Below, piece after piece: positions 8,881 through 17,899 of a stretch of DNA of 64,000 bases (the stretch's first letter is position 1; each line of letters begins with the position of its first letter). Source of the DNA: Kutzneria buriramensis (GTDB lineage: Bacteria; Actinomycetota; Actinomycetes; Mycobacteriales; Pseudonocardiaceae); contig NZ_QUNO01000012.1 in NCBI RefSeq assembly GCF_003387475.1, forward strand, positions 347,579 to 411,578. The letters run 5' to 3'. The position numbers and the translations under genes are program-made. The notes below the pieces were generated by a model. The model saw only the letters and a program-made list of their open reading frames with translations. It did not search any database and had not been told where the DNA came from.

Positions 8881-10316
8881 GCGACAACACCAACAACTTC
8901 CAGCACAACACCGCTTCCGACGGCGGCACCCAGTACAACGCTCAGGGCGACCAGTACATCTACGAGCAGGTGCTGCACCTGTTCGAGGACGGCCTGGACG
9001 CGCTGAAGCACATGCTCTATCCCAACGCGGTCGAGAAGTTCGAGGGCTTCCTCAGCACCGCTCGCGACGGCCGGGTCGACCCGGCCGAGGAGAAGATCGC
9101 GCGAGCGCACGTGTTCGCGGCGCTCGCGCTACTCAGCGCCAGCCCGCCGGCGTACTTGACACCGGAAGCCGTGCAGCGCATCAACGTGCACCTCAAGGCG
9201 GCGATGGACGTCAGTGCCGGGATGCCGGTGTACGCGCAGGCAGCCGTGTTGTGGGCGATCGTCAAGGAGGACTACTACGAGGCCGACGGCATGCCCGCGC
9301 CCGCGCCGGCGGCGAGCGAGCTGCGTCGGCACGTCGGCGACCTCACGCCGGACGAGGCGGCGCCTCTCGCGCGGCATCTGGCCCCGGCCCGCGGTGGGAC
9401 CTGGCGGGCGCTGAGCGCGCGGGTCCGGGAACTCGGCCTGGAGATCCAGCAGGAAACGCCGTTCGAGGAGACGCGCCGGGTGGAGCCCGGCCGCGCGGCC
9501 GCCGTCAAGAAGTACTTCACGCCGGTCCCGGACAAGAAGGACCAGGTCGGCCCGGCGATGCTCCTGTTCGGGGCGGCGCTGGCGGCCATCGTCGGGTTCA
9601 TCATCGGTGGCTTCGGGATCGTGCTGGGTCTGGTCGGCGCCTTCTTCCTGGCCCGGCCCGGCGTGCGCGGCTACCTGGCGTACCAGGAGTACCTGCGCAA
9701 GTACGCCGAGGCCATGCCGAAGGTGCCGGACCCGACGATGGACAAGTGGCTGGCCGAGGACGTCGACTACATCAAGAAGAAGGCGGCCCGGCGGCTGCGC
9801 CTCAACGCCCGGCTCAAGCAGGACTCCGGCGACCTCGTGGTGCCAGAGCAGGTGGTCGTCGGCTTCCCCAGCTCCGCGTCCGGCGCCAACCACAAGATCC
9901 GGGTCCGACGCGGTGACGACGGCGACCTGCGGGCCAACGCCTACGACGTGCTGATCCTGTTGCTGACCGACGGTCTGGTCAGCTCGTACGGCTGCCGGCT
10001 CGACTTCGAGACCGGCAACATCGTCTACGACCACACGCAGGAGTACCACTACAGAGACATCGTGGGCATCTCGTCGGTGTCCAAGCCGATGGCCCGGGAG
10101 ATCTCCGAGCACGTGGAGCTGATCGGCGGGGTGACCGGGGACTTCTCGGTGGCCAAGCTGTTCAGCCTGTCGGTGACCAGCGGCGAGTCGCTGACCGTGG
10201 AGACCGGCTACAGCGGGACCGTGCAGGACGCCAACGGCAACGTCGCCTGGGCCGGCAACGCTCACGCGCTCAACATCATCCAGCGCATGGTCCGCGCCCG
10301 CCACGCCGCCAGCTGA
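8877..10316 (+). CDS. Membrane protein with N-terminal QHNT...IYE motif, candidate effector
   Basis: I do not recognise the family. The 479-residue protein is translationally coupled to the cyclase-like gene. Residues 9-29 (QHNTASDGGTQYNAQGDQYI) repeat the tail motif of its neighbour. An alpha-helical, TPR-like region follows (about 30-190). Two close hydrophobic helices at about 224-260 (AMLLFGAALAAIVGFIIGG and IVLGLVGAFFLA) form a membrane hairpin. The C-terminal ~200 residues are soluble and beta-rich (RDIVGISSVSKP, LFSLSVTSGESLTVET). The order is recognition motif, helical domain, membrane hairpin, sensor-like domain. This would fit a membrane-acting effector recruited by its partner, but that is inference. 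Confidence 0.75.
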   Translation: MSDNTNNFQHNTASDGGTQYNAQGDQYIYEQVLHLFEDGLDALKHMLYPNAVEKFEGFLSTARDGRVDPAEEKIARAHVFAALALLSASPPAYLTPEAVQRINVHLKAAMDVSAGMPVYAQAAVLWAIVKEDYYEADGMPAPAPAASELRRHVGDLTPDEAAPLARHLAPARGGTWRALSARVRELGLEIQQETPFEETRRVEPGRAAAVKKYFTPVPDKKDQVGPAMLLFGAALAAIVGFIIGGFGIVLGLVGAFFLARPGVRGYLAYQEYLRKYAEAMPKVPDPTMDKWLAEDVDYIKKKAARRLRLNARLKQDSGDLVVPEQVVVGFPSSASGANHKIRVRRGDDGDLRANAYDVLILLLTDGLVSSYGCRLDFETGNIVYDHTQEYHYRDIVGISSVSKPMAREISEHVELIGGVTGDFSVAKLFSLSVTSGESLTVETGYSGTVQDANGNVAWAGNAHALNIIQRMVRARHAAS

Positions 10317-10344
10317 CCCGTTCCCCGCCACGATCCACACGCGG

Positions 10345-10385
10345 AAGGACGCCTTGCCCTCGTTCACCGCGGGTAAGGCGTCCTT
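10345..10385 (+). terminator. Hairpin terminator after the cyclase/membrane pair
   Basis: AAGGACGCCTTGCCC pairs with GGGTAAGGCGTCCTT (one G-T pair) around an 11-base loop and is followed by a short T run. It separates the two-gene unit from the SARP regulator gene. Confidence 0.8.
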
Positions 10386-10546
10386 TCCCGCGTTCGGGCA
10401 CCTTTGTCGGCCTGAGAGGGGCCTGTCTGCGCTCGGTGTGGAGGAAAGTCCCGTTCACGCCGGTCGGGATCGGATATCTGGGAGGTTTCGGGCGCGGTGG
10501 GGGAGGCGAGCGAACCTCGGTGGCCGTGGGGGCGTAGGCAGCCCAA

Positions 10547-10552
10547 TACGAT
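10547..10552 (+). promoter_or_regulatory. Candidate -10 box of the SARP gene
   Basis: TACGAT lies 22 bases before the ATG and upstream of a strong GAGGAGGGAG ribosome site. No convincing -35 is seen. The rest of the 257-bp gap, after the terminator, shows no gene. Confidence 0.35.
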
Positions 10553-10573
10553 CGGGAGCCGAGGAGGGAGCCG

Positions 10574-13500
10574 ATGAGCGTGGGCATGCGGTTCCGCCTG
10601 CTGGGCCCGGTCGAACTGGTGCGCGACGGCGAGCCGGTCGCGGTCCGGGCCGGCAAGCACCGGATCGTGCTGGCGACCCTGCTGCTGCACACCGGCCGGA
10701 CGGTCGGCGCGCAGGAGCTGATCGACAACCTGTGGGACGAGGATCCTCCGGACGGCGCCCGCACGACGTTGCGCGCGTACGTGATGCGGCTGCGGCAGGC
10801 GATCGGCGTGCCCGACCTGATCACCACGGTCACCGACGGCTACCGGGTGGACGTGCCGCCGGACGACGTGGACGCGGGCCGCTTCGACCGGCTGCTGGCG
10901 ATGGCCCGCACGGCGCAGCCGGCGCGGGTGATCGACCTGCTGGCCGAGGCGCTCGAGCTGTGGCGCGGCCCGGCGCTGGCGGACGTGCCGAGCGCGCGGC
11001 TGCGGCAGAACGAGGCGGCGGCGCTGGACGAGCGCCGCTTACAGGCGGCGGAACTGCGGATGGACGCGCAGCTCCGGCTGGGCCGGCACCACGAGCTGAT
11101 CACCGAGCTGCGTGCGCTGACCACGGCGAATCCGCTGCGGGAGCGGTACTGGGCGCAGCTGATGCTGGCGCTGTACCGCTCGGACCGGCAGGCCGAGGCG
11201 CTGACGATCTATCACCAGGTGCGCCGGCTGCTCGCGGACGAGCTGGCGGTGGAGCCCACCGACGAGCTGCGCGACCTGCACCAGTCGATCCTGACCAGCG
11301 ACCCGAAGCTGGCCCCGCCGGAGCCGAGCATCAGCTCGCAGGCGCCGGTGTTCCGGATGCCGCCGCACAGCGGCGAGTTCGTCGGCCGTGACACGGAACT
11401 GTCCCGGTTGACGGCGTTGCTGGCGCCGGCGGAGCTGGACCTGGCGGTGCCGGTGGTGACGGTGTCGGGCCCGTCGGGGGTCGGCAAGACGGCGCTAGCG
11501 GTGCAGGCGGCGATCGAGCTGCGTCCCCGCTTCCCGGACGGCCAGCTGTTCGTGCACCTGCGCGGCCAGGCGCCGGCGCATCCGCTCACGCCGGCCGCGG
11601 TGCTGCCTCGCCTGCTCCGGGCGCTCGGGGTGACGGCGAAGCAGATTCCCGCCGACGAAGACGAGCAGATCTCGCTGTACCGCTCGCAGCTGGCCGGCAA
11701 GCGGGTCCTGCTGGTGCTCGACAACGCCGTCACGCCGGATCAGGTGCGACCGCTGTTGCCCGGCGAGCCGGGCTGCGCCGTCCTGATCACCAGCCGGAAC
11801 GCCCTGCGCGGCCTGATCGTGTTGCAGGGCGCGAGCCCGCTGAGTATGGATGTGTTGGCCGCCAACGACTCCCGGGCGCTGCTGGCCACGATGCTGGGCG
11901 AACGGGCGGTGCGCGCCGAGCCGGAGGCCGTCGCGGATCTGGCCACGCTGTGCGCGCATCTGCCGCTGGCGCTGCGGATCGCCGCCGGCACCGTCACGAC
12001 GGACATCGCCGACTACGCGCGCCAGCTCCGCAAGGGCAGCCTGATTGCGGCGCTCGCCGTGGAGAGCGACGAGGAAGCGGCGGTGCACGCGACCTTCGAC
12101 CTCGCGTACGAGGCGTTGCCGCCCGAGGCCAGGCGGATGCTGCGGCTGCTGGGGCTCACGCCGATCCTCGACTTCGGCGTCCTCGCGGCCGCGGCACTCA
12201 CGGGCATCGGCAGGCACGAGGCGGAGCAGTTGCTGGGTGTCCTGAACCGGGCGCACCTGATCGAGCAGCACCAGCCGAGCCGGTACCACCTGCCCGACAT
12301 GGTCCGTCGCCACGCGGCCGCCCGCGCCGACGCGGAGGAGCGCGAGCCGGCTCTGATCCGGCTGCGCGACAGCTACTTGCACACGGCGGCCAGCAACGTC
12401 GAGCTGCTCGGCCTCGCGCCGCCGTTCGACATCGGGCTGCCGCCGGTCGCGGCCGGCGCGCCGATCTGTCGTACGGGAACTCGGGACGTGGCGGCCAACT
12501 GGCTCGGCGACGAGCGGGCGACCCTGGTCGCGCTGGTGCTCGACGCCGCCGACGCCGGCCTGCCGATGGGCTGGCGGCTCGCGGTGGTGATCAGCCGTTT
12601 CCTCGTCACCAACCGGCATACCGCCGACGCCGTGGTGACGGCCCAGGCGGCCCGGCGGCTGGCCGCACAGCTCGGCGACGTCTTCGGTGAGGCCGCCGCG
12701 AACTACTGCCTGGCGCTGGCACACGACGACCTCGGCCAGACCCGGCCGGCGCTCGACCACCTGGAGCAGGCCGTCGAGCTGTTCCGGGAGACCGGGTCGA
12801 CGGCCGGCGAGGCGGCGGCGCTCAGCGCGCTGGCGGCCACCCACGCCGAGTTGGGCGTCACGGGCCGGGCCGCGCCGAACGCCACCGACGCGCTGTCGCT
12901 GGCCCGCGCCGCCGGCGCCACCGAGACCGAGGCCAAGACCCTGTCCCGGCTCGGCTACATCTACTTCGACCTCGGCCACTTCGACGAGTCGCTGGCGTTC
13001 CTGGTGCAGGCGCTGGAGTGCTACCGGCAGATCCCCCAGCGGACCGGCGAGGCGCTTGTGCGCAACAACATGGCCAACACCTACCGCGAGCTCGGCCGGT
13101 ACGAGGAGGCGATCGCCGAGATGACCGAGTCGCTGCGGATCCGCCACGAGCTGGGCGGGGAGGACGAATACGACGTGCTGGACACGTGTGCGTCCGTGCA
13201 CCTGGACCTGGGCCAGTACGATCTGGCCCGGAGCGAGGCCGAGGAGTCGCACGCGCTGGCGGTCCGCGCCGGCGCGCGCGGCGCGACCGTCAACGCCCTG
13301 AACACGTTGGGCGCGCTCGAACTCGCTGTCGGCCGGCCGGAGTTCGCTCTGCGCCGGCACGGCGAGGCGCTCCAGCTCAGCCGCGGCATCGGGTTCGGCA
13401 GCGGTGAGCTTCAGGCACAACTCGGCCTGGCCGCGACGTTGCTGGCCGCGGGTGAGCTGTCCTCGGCGTTCGAGCACGCTCGGCAGGCGCTGGACATCGG

Positions 13501-13804
13501 CGACGCGGCGACGATGCGCTGCGCCGAGGCGGCCACGCTGCACGTGATGGCCGAGATCGAGTTGGCCACGGGGGAATCGGGCCCGGCCGTCGGGCGCGCC
13601 GAGGCGGCGGTGGCGCTGGCCGCGCGGACGGGTCAGCGTCTCGTCGAGGGCAGGTCGCTGCTCACGGCGGGTAGGGGGCACCGGGCGCTGGGCGCGACCG
13701 GGGCGGCCAGGCGGGCATGGGAACGGGCGTCCGAGGTGCTGGAGGCGCTCGGGGTGCCGGAGGCGGGGGCGGCCGCCGACCTGCTTCGTGGTGACGGAGC
13801 GTGA
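10574..13804 (+). CDS. AfsR/SARP-type regulator with BTAD, NB-ARC and TPR domains
   Basis: A large transcriptional activator of the AfsR type that couples DNA binding to a STAND NTPase switch. The N-terminal OmpR-like winged helix (MRFRLLGPVELVRDGEPVAV, about 1-95) is followed by a bacterial transcriptional activator (BTAD) domain (to about 250) with the typical GRHHELITELRALTTANPLRERYW stretch. The NB-ARC domain starts at about 262. Its P-loop is VSGPSGVGKTALAV, with LLVLDNA as Walker B. The C-terminal half is a TPR array (for example AAANYCLALAHDDLGQ and VRNNMANTYRELGRYEEAIA). The length of 1076 is normal. The start has GAGGAGG upstream. The target is unknown; no biosynthetic cluster is adjacent. 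It neighbours the cyclase/membrane module but lacks the QHNT motif. Confidence 0.95.
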   Translation: MSVGMRFRLLGPVELVRDGEPVAVRAGKHRIVLATLLLHTGRTVGAQELIDNLWDEDPPDGARTTLRAYVMRLRQAIGVPDLITTVTDGYRVDVPPDDVDAGRFDRLLAMARTAQPARVIDLLAEALELWRGPALADVPSARLRQNEAAALDERRLQAAELRMDAQLRLGRHHELITELRALTTANPLRERYWAQLMLALYRSDRQAEALTIYHQVRRLLADELAVEPTDELRDLHQSILTSDPKLAPPEPSISSQAPVFRMPPHSGEFVGRDTELSRLTALLAPAELDLAVPVVTVSGPSGVGKTALAVQAAIELRPRFPDGQLFVHLRGQAPAHPLTPAAVLPRLLRALGVTAKQIPADEDEQISLYRSQLAGKRVLLVLDNAVTPDQVRPLLPGEPGCAVLITSRNALRGLIVLQGASPLSMDVLAANDSRALLATMLGERAVRAEPEAVADLATLCAHLPLALRIAAGTVTTDIADYARQLRKGSLIAALAVESDEEAAVHATFDLAYEALPPEARRMLRLLGLTPILDFGVLAAAALTGIGRHEAEQLLGVLNRAHLIEQHQPSRYHLPDMVRRHAAARADAEEREPALIRLRDSYLHTAASNVELLGLAPPFDIGLPPVAAGAPICRTGTRDVAANWLGDERATLVALVLDAADAGLPMGWRLAVVISRFLVTNRHTADAVVTAQAARRLAAQLGDVFGEAAANYCLALAHDDLGQTRPALDHLEQAVELFRETGSTAGEAAALSALAATHAELGVTGRAAPNATDALSLARAAGATETEAKTLSRLGYIYFDLGHFDESLAFLVQALECYRQIPQRTGEALVRNNMANTYRELGRYEEAIAEMTESLRIRHELGGEDEYDVLDTCASVHLDLGQYDLARSEAEESHALAVRAGARGATVNALNTLGALELAVGRPEFALRRHGEALQLSRGIGFGSGELQAQLGLAATLLAAGELSSAFEHARQALDIGDAATMRCAEAATLHVMAEIELATGESGPAVGRAEAAVALAARTGQRLVEGRSLLTAGRGHRALGATGAARRAWERASEVLEALGVPEAGAAADLLRGDGA

Positions 13805-14008
13805 GTGCGAGCGGCGGTGGATTCCGGCCGCCGGGGGCGGCGGCGCGCGCTCGTCTGCGGGAGAATACGGGGCTCAGCCTTCGCGGGTCGCCATGTTCGG
13901 TCGCCTCCTCCGGCTACGTCGGACGTACGGCCGACTACGCTGACGGCAGACACGTCGGGTGGTTGTCGATGCGGAGCGGTCGCAGTAGAGGGGGTGTCGA
14001 CTTCTATT

Positions 14009-15322
14009 ATGGCCCAACTCGGTATCGCGTTGCGCACGAGTATCGCACGATTCCGTGACATGAGCGTCGCGGTGCCGAACTGGGACGTGTGGAAGCAGGC
14101 GCCGGCATGGCTGGCATTCGCACTCAGTTGCGAAGTCGCCGCGATTGCGTTGCCGATAACCGATGCGGTGGTGTTTCCGCAGCGCGCGGCGGATCTGTGC
14201 TGGCTCGGCGTGCTGCTGGTGCTCGGCGTCGGCCAGGCCGAGCTGTCGGCCCGGATCGAGCGCATGCGGCGCTGGATGTCGGGCGAGACCCACATCAACA
14301 TGACCTCGGTCTGGTACCTGGCCGGCGCGGTGCTGCTGTCCCCGGCGATGGTGTCCCTGCTGGCCGCGCTTCTGTATCTGCACCTGTGGATCCGCGTCTG
14401 GCGGCACGTCCGCGCGCGGCCCGCGCACCGGGTCGCGGTGAGCACCGCGTGGGCCCTGCTGTCGTGTTTCGCGGCCGCGTCGGTGCTGCGCGTGACCGGT
14501 CTGGGCCAGCTCGACGTGGGCACGCCGTCGACCTGGCGGGCCGCCGGGATCGTGCTGACGGCCGCTCTGGTGTTCGAATCGGTCAACGCCTGCTTGGCCG
14601 CGACCGGAATTTTCCTGTACGGCCGGAAACGTTCGAGACAGGCGTTGTTCGGCACCTGGAGTGACAACGCGCTCGAAACGGTAACGCTGTGTCTCGGTGG
14701 CCTTGCCGCCCTCGCTTTGGTCTACCAACCGGTGCTCGTGATCCTCGTGCTGCCGCCGTTGTTGATGTTGCACAGAAGCGTCCTGGTGAAGCAGTTGGAA
14801 GTGGCGGCGAGCACCGACGACAAAACGGGATTGCTTAATGCACTTGCATGGCATGATTCCGCACAACGCGAATACTCCAGATCGATACGCGAGAATAGAA
14901 CCTTCGGCGTACTGATGGTCGACCTGGATTACTTCAAACGGGTGAACGACACCTACGGCCATGTGGCGGGCGACGTGGTGCTGAAGGCCGTCGCCGACAC
15001 CCTGCGCGGACAGGTCCGGGACTACGACGTGGTCGGCCGCTTCGGCGGCGAGGAGTTCGCGATCCTGCTGCCCGGCACCTCCGAGCCCGGCGCGCTCACG
15101 GTGGGCGAGCGGATCCGCGGCGCGATCGCCGACATGGCCGTCACCGTGCCGCTGGACGGCATGCACGCCGACGTCGACGGCCTGACCGTGTCCATCGGCT
15201 GCGCCGTGCACCCGAGCGCCGGCGACACGCTGGAGAAGCTGCTGCTGGCCGCCGACACGGCGCTGTACCGCGCGAAAAGCGCTGGCCGCAACTGCGTGGT
15301 GAGCAGTACACAGGCGGTGTGA
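14009..15322 (+). CDS. Membrane-bound diguanylate cyclase (GGDEF)
   Basis: Makes cyclic di-GMP from two GTP. The N-terminal ~260 residues contain several hydrophobic helices, for example VVFPQRAADLCWLGVLLVLG and VWYLAGAVLLSPAMVSLLAA, forming a membrane sensory domain. The C-terminal GGDEF domain has MVDLDYFKRVNDTYGH, the active loop FGGEEF (GGEEF variant, catalytic), and the ending ADTALYRAKSAGRN. No upstream RxxD inhibitory site was evident. The start is uncertain: the ATG at 14009 has a weak, distant GAGGGGG, a GTG at 13994 is in frame, and an ATG at 14060 would also keep the membrane domain. The stop overlaps the transporter start (GTGA). The 204 bp before it shows no other gene. Confidence 0.88.
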   Translation: MAQLGIALRTSIARFRDMSVAVPNWDVWKQAPAWLAFALSCEVAAIALPITDAVVFPQRAADLCWLGVLLVLGVGQAELSARIERMRRWMSGETHINMTSVWYLAGAVLLSPAMVSLLAALLYLHLWIRVWRHVRARPAHRVAVSTAWALLSCFAAASVLRVTGLGQLDVGTPSTWRAAGIVLTAALVFESVNACLAATGIFLYGRKRSRQALFGTWSDNALETVTLCLGGLAALALVYQPVLVILVLPPLLMLHRSVLVKQLEVAASTDDKTGLLNALAWHDSAQREYSRSIRENRTFGVLMVDLDYFKRVNDTYGHVAGDVVLKAVADTLRGQVRDYDVVGRFGGEEFAILLPGTSEPGALTVGERIRGAIADMAVTVPLDGMHADVDGLTVSIGCAVHPSAGDTLEKLLLAADTALYRAKSAGRNCVVSSTQAV

Positions 15323-16482
15323 GGGCGTACTACACCGCAGCCACGCTGGCCCGCCTCGGCGACGAGATGGTCGCCACCGCGTTGACGTTCTTCCTGTTGG
15401 CGCGCACCAACGATCCCGCCCTCACCGGCGTCGCCCTCGCCGCGTACGCGCTGCCGTCGATGCTCACCGGCCCGGTGCTCGGGTCCTGGTTGGACGGGAC
15501 CCGCCATCGGCGGGCGGTGTTGGCCGCCAACCAGATCGCGCTCGCGGCGTCGATGGTGGGCGTGGTGGTCGCGCCCGGGTGGGCCGCGCCCCCGCTGGCC
15601 GCGATCGCCGGGCTCGCGTTGCCGATGACCAGCGCCGGTTTCTCCGCGATGGTGCCGAAACTCGCCGGTCCCGCCCGGCTGGCGCGGGCGAATTCGTTCG
15701 ACTCGATGTCGTTCAGCGGCGCCGCGATCGCCGGTCCGGCCGTCGCCGGCGGCCTGGCCAAGGTCGTGTCGCCGACGGGCGCGGTGCTGGCGATCGCGGC
15801 GGCCGCGGCCGGCAGCCTGGTCGCGCTGGCGTTCGTCGCGCCGGTGCCGCCCAGCCCGCACGGTCGTCAGCCGGTGCTGACCGGGTTGCGGCACATGGTC
15901 CGTACGCCCGAGCTGCGCGCCGTCACGGTGGCGACCACGTTGTCCTGGGGCGCGATGGGGCTGCTGATCGTCGCGCTGTCGCTGCGCACCGAGCAGTTGG
16001 GCGTCGGCCGGGATTCCGCCGGCTTCGTCCTCACGGTCGTCGAGATCGGTTGTGTCGTAACGAACATCGCCCTGATCCGGCTCCAGGGCCGGTGGTGGGT
16101 GGTGCTGGCGTCGCTGGCCGCCTACGGCATCGTGCTCGGCGGCTGGTCGCTGGCCGGCACCTTCCCGGTGTTGCTGGCGCTGGCCCTGGTCGCCGGTCTC
16201 GCGTTCGGACCGGAGTTCCCGGCGCTGCTGTCGGCGCGCCAACGATTCAGCCCGCCGGAGCTGCTCAGCCAGGTCGGCGCCACGGGTGCCAGCCTGCGGC
16301 TCGGCGCCTACGCGCTCGGCGCCGCGTTGGTCGGCCCGCTGTTGACGGTGTTCAGCGCGGCCGGCGTGATCGCGCTGGTCGGCGGCATGCAGGTGGCGTC
16401 CGCCCTGGTGGGTTGGGCGGTCAGCCGACCGGCACGGGTGCCCGATGCCGTAGCGACAACAGGCCGCCGACGGTCAGTGTGA
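15319..16482 (+). CDS. Major facilitator superfamily transporter
   Basis: A predicted 12-helix exporter of 387 residues beginning MRAYYTAATLARLGDEM, in the style of the MFS enterobactin/macrolide-type exporters. The GTG start overlaps the diguanylate cyclase stop. Helices are evident throughout, for example GVALAAYALPSMLTGPVLGS followed by the basic loop WLDGTRHRRAV of motif A. The substrate cannot be told. The 3' end overlaps the convergent symporter gene by 62 bp, an unusually long tail-to-tail overlap. Coupling to the cyclase may be positional only. Confidence 0.9.
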   Translation: MRAYYTAATLARLGDEMVATALTFFLLARTNDPALTGVALAAYALPSMLTGPVLGSWLDGTRHRRAVLAANQIALAASMVGVVVAPGWAAPPLAAIAGLALPMTSAGFSAMVPKLAGPARLARANSFDSMSFSGAAIAGPAVAGGLAKVVSPTGAVLAIAAAAAGSLVALAFVAPVPPSPHGRQPVLTGLRHMVRTPELRAVTVATTLSWGAMGLLIVALSLRTEQLGVGRDSAGFVLTVVEIGCVVTNIALIRLQGRWWVVLASLAAYGIVLGGWSLAGTFPVLLALALVAGLAFGPEFPALLSARQRFSPPELLSQVGATGASLRLGAYALGAALVGPLLTVFSAAGVIALVGGMQVASALVGWAVSRPARVPDAVATTGRRRSV

Positions 16483-17899
16483 TCACCACGCCGGTCAGCG
16501 TGTACCAGGGAAAGGCCAGCCCGACCGACTTGCCGCCGACGGTGAACTTCAGCGAAACGATGACCGCCATGGCCGCGACGGTGACCAGGAAGGCGATCAC
16601 CGCGTCGGCCTGGGCGGCCCGTTTCACCAGTAGTCCCAACGCGAACGAGCCGAGCAGCGCGCCGTAGGTGTAGCCGGTGATGCCCAGCCCGAGCTCGATC
16701 ACCGGGCCCTTGGTGCTGGAGAACATCGAGCCGAACACCACGAATACCGCCGCCCACACCAGTGTCCAGATCCGCCCGTGCTTGAGGGCGGATTCCTCGG
16801 GCAGCGGCTCCCTCCTGACGCGCTGGTACAGGTCGGTGACCGTCGACGTGGACAACGCGTTCAGGGCGGACGCCAGCGCGCCCATCGTGGACGCGAGGAT
16901 GCCGGCGATCAGCAGCCCCGCCACGCCGACCGGCAGGTCCTCGACGATGAACTTGGAGAAGAAGCCGTCGGTGTTGGTCAGCCCCAGCGAGGCCGGCGAC
17001 GCCCCGTGGTAGAGCACCCACAGCCCGGCGCCGACCAGCAGGAACAGTCCGAACTGGACGAACACGATGATGCCGCTGCCGATGAGCGCCTTCTGGCCGT
17101 CGCGCAGGCTGCGGGTGGCCAGCAGCCGTTGCACGATCAGCTGATCCGTGCCGTGGGAGGCCATCGCGAACACCGCGCCGCCGACGATCGCCGTGACGAA
17201 CGCGTACTGGCTGAACAGCGGGTTGGACGTGAAGTCGAAGAACTGGAGCCGGTTTCCGGCCGCGGCCGTCGACAACCAGTCGCCGGGCAGCCGCGACGCC
17301 AGCACGCCGACGGCCACCAGCGCACCGCCGAGGTAGAGCGCCAGCTGCACGACGTCGACCCAGACCACGGACCGCACGCCGCCGACGTAGGTGTAGATCA
17401 CGGTGAGCACGGTCAGGCCGAGCACGATGTGCCAGTAGGCGGTGTGAATGCCGTAGCTGGCAAGGATCGCCTGGATCGGGATCGCCCCGGCGAACAGCCG
17501 CACACCCTCGGCGAGCAGCCGTGTCACGACGAACGCCAGCGACGCCACGCCCTGCGCGGCGGTGCCGAAGCGTTCGCCGAGGAACGCGTAGGCGGTGACG
17601 AGATTTCCCTTGAAGTACCGGGGAAGCAGGATCACCGACACGAGGATGCGGCCGATGATGTAGCCCAGCGCCAGCTGGAGGTAGGTGAAGCCGGTGCCCC
17701 ACACCAGACCTGGCGTGCTGATCACCGTCAGCGTCGAGGTCTCGGTCGCCACCACCGACAGGCAGACCGCCCACCACGGCAGGTTGCGGCCGCCGACGAA
17801 GTAGTCCGCACCGGTGCGCTGCCGGCCGCGCAACAGCAGGCCGATCACCGGCATGGCGAGCAGATAGAGCACGATGATGATCAGATCAACGGGATGCAT
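16421..17899 (-). CDS. Sodium:solute symporter (SSS family), linked to anmK
   Basis: Sodium-driven uptake permease with about 13 membrane helices. The ATG at 17899 follows GGAGGCGTCCG; a GTG 15 bases further up would precede that ribosome site, so I rejected it. Family features include the N-terminal GADYFVGGRNLPWWAVCLSV and ETSTLTVISTPG (sodium-site region) and the central VRSVVWVDVVQ. The 492 residues are normal. The start overlaps the 3' end of anmK by 14 bp, so the two form an operon. The partner suggests the cargo is 1,6-anhydro-MurNAc or another amino sugar or sialic acid-like compound (inference from context). Confidence 0.9.
   Translation of the reverse strand: MHPVDLIIIVLYLLAMPVIGLLLRGRQRTGADYFVGGRNLPWWAVCLSVVATETSTLTVISTPGLVWGTGFTYLQLALGYIIGRILVSVILLPRYFKGNLVTAYAFLGERFGTAAQGVASLAFVVTRLLAEGVRLFAGAIPIQAILASYGIHTAYWHIVLGLTVLTVIYTYVGGVRSVVWVDVVQLALYLGGALVAVGVLASRLPGDWLSTAAAGNRLQFFDFTSNPLFSQYAFVTAIVGGAVFAMASHGTDQLIVQRLLATRSLRDGQKALIGSGIIVFVQFGLFLLVGAGLWVLYHGASPASLGLTNTDGFFSKFIVEDLPVGVAGLLIAGILASTMGALASALNALSTSTVTDLYQRVRREPLPEESALKHGRIWTLVWAAVFVVFGSMFSSTKGPVIELGLGITGYTYGALLGSFALGLLVKRAAQADAVIAFLVTVAAMAVIVSLKFTVGGKSVGLAFPWYTLTGVVITLTVGGLLSLRHRAPVPVG

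Noticed and set aside
11495..13681. Long antisense frame over the SARP gene
   Set aside because: Arg/Gln-rich composition with no domain, fully opposite a clear gene.
13801..14058. 85-residue frame between the SARP and GGDEF genes
   Set aside because: It has a GTGA overlap but no family features, and crosses the likely start of the diguanylate cyclase.
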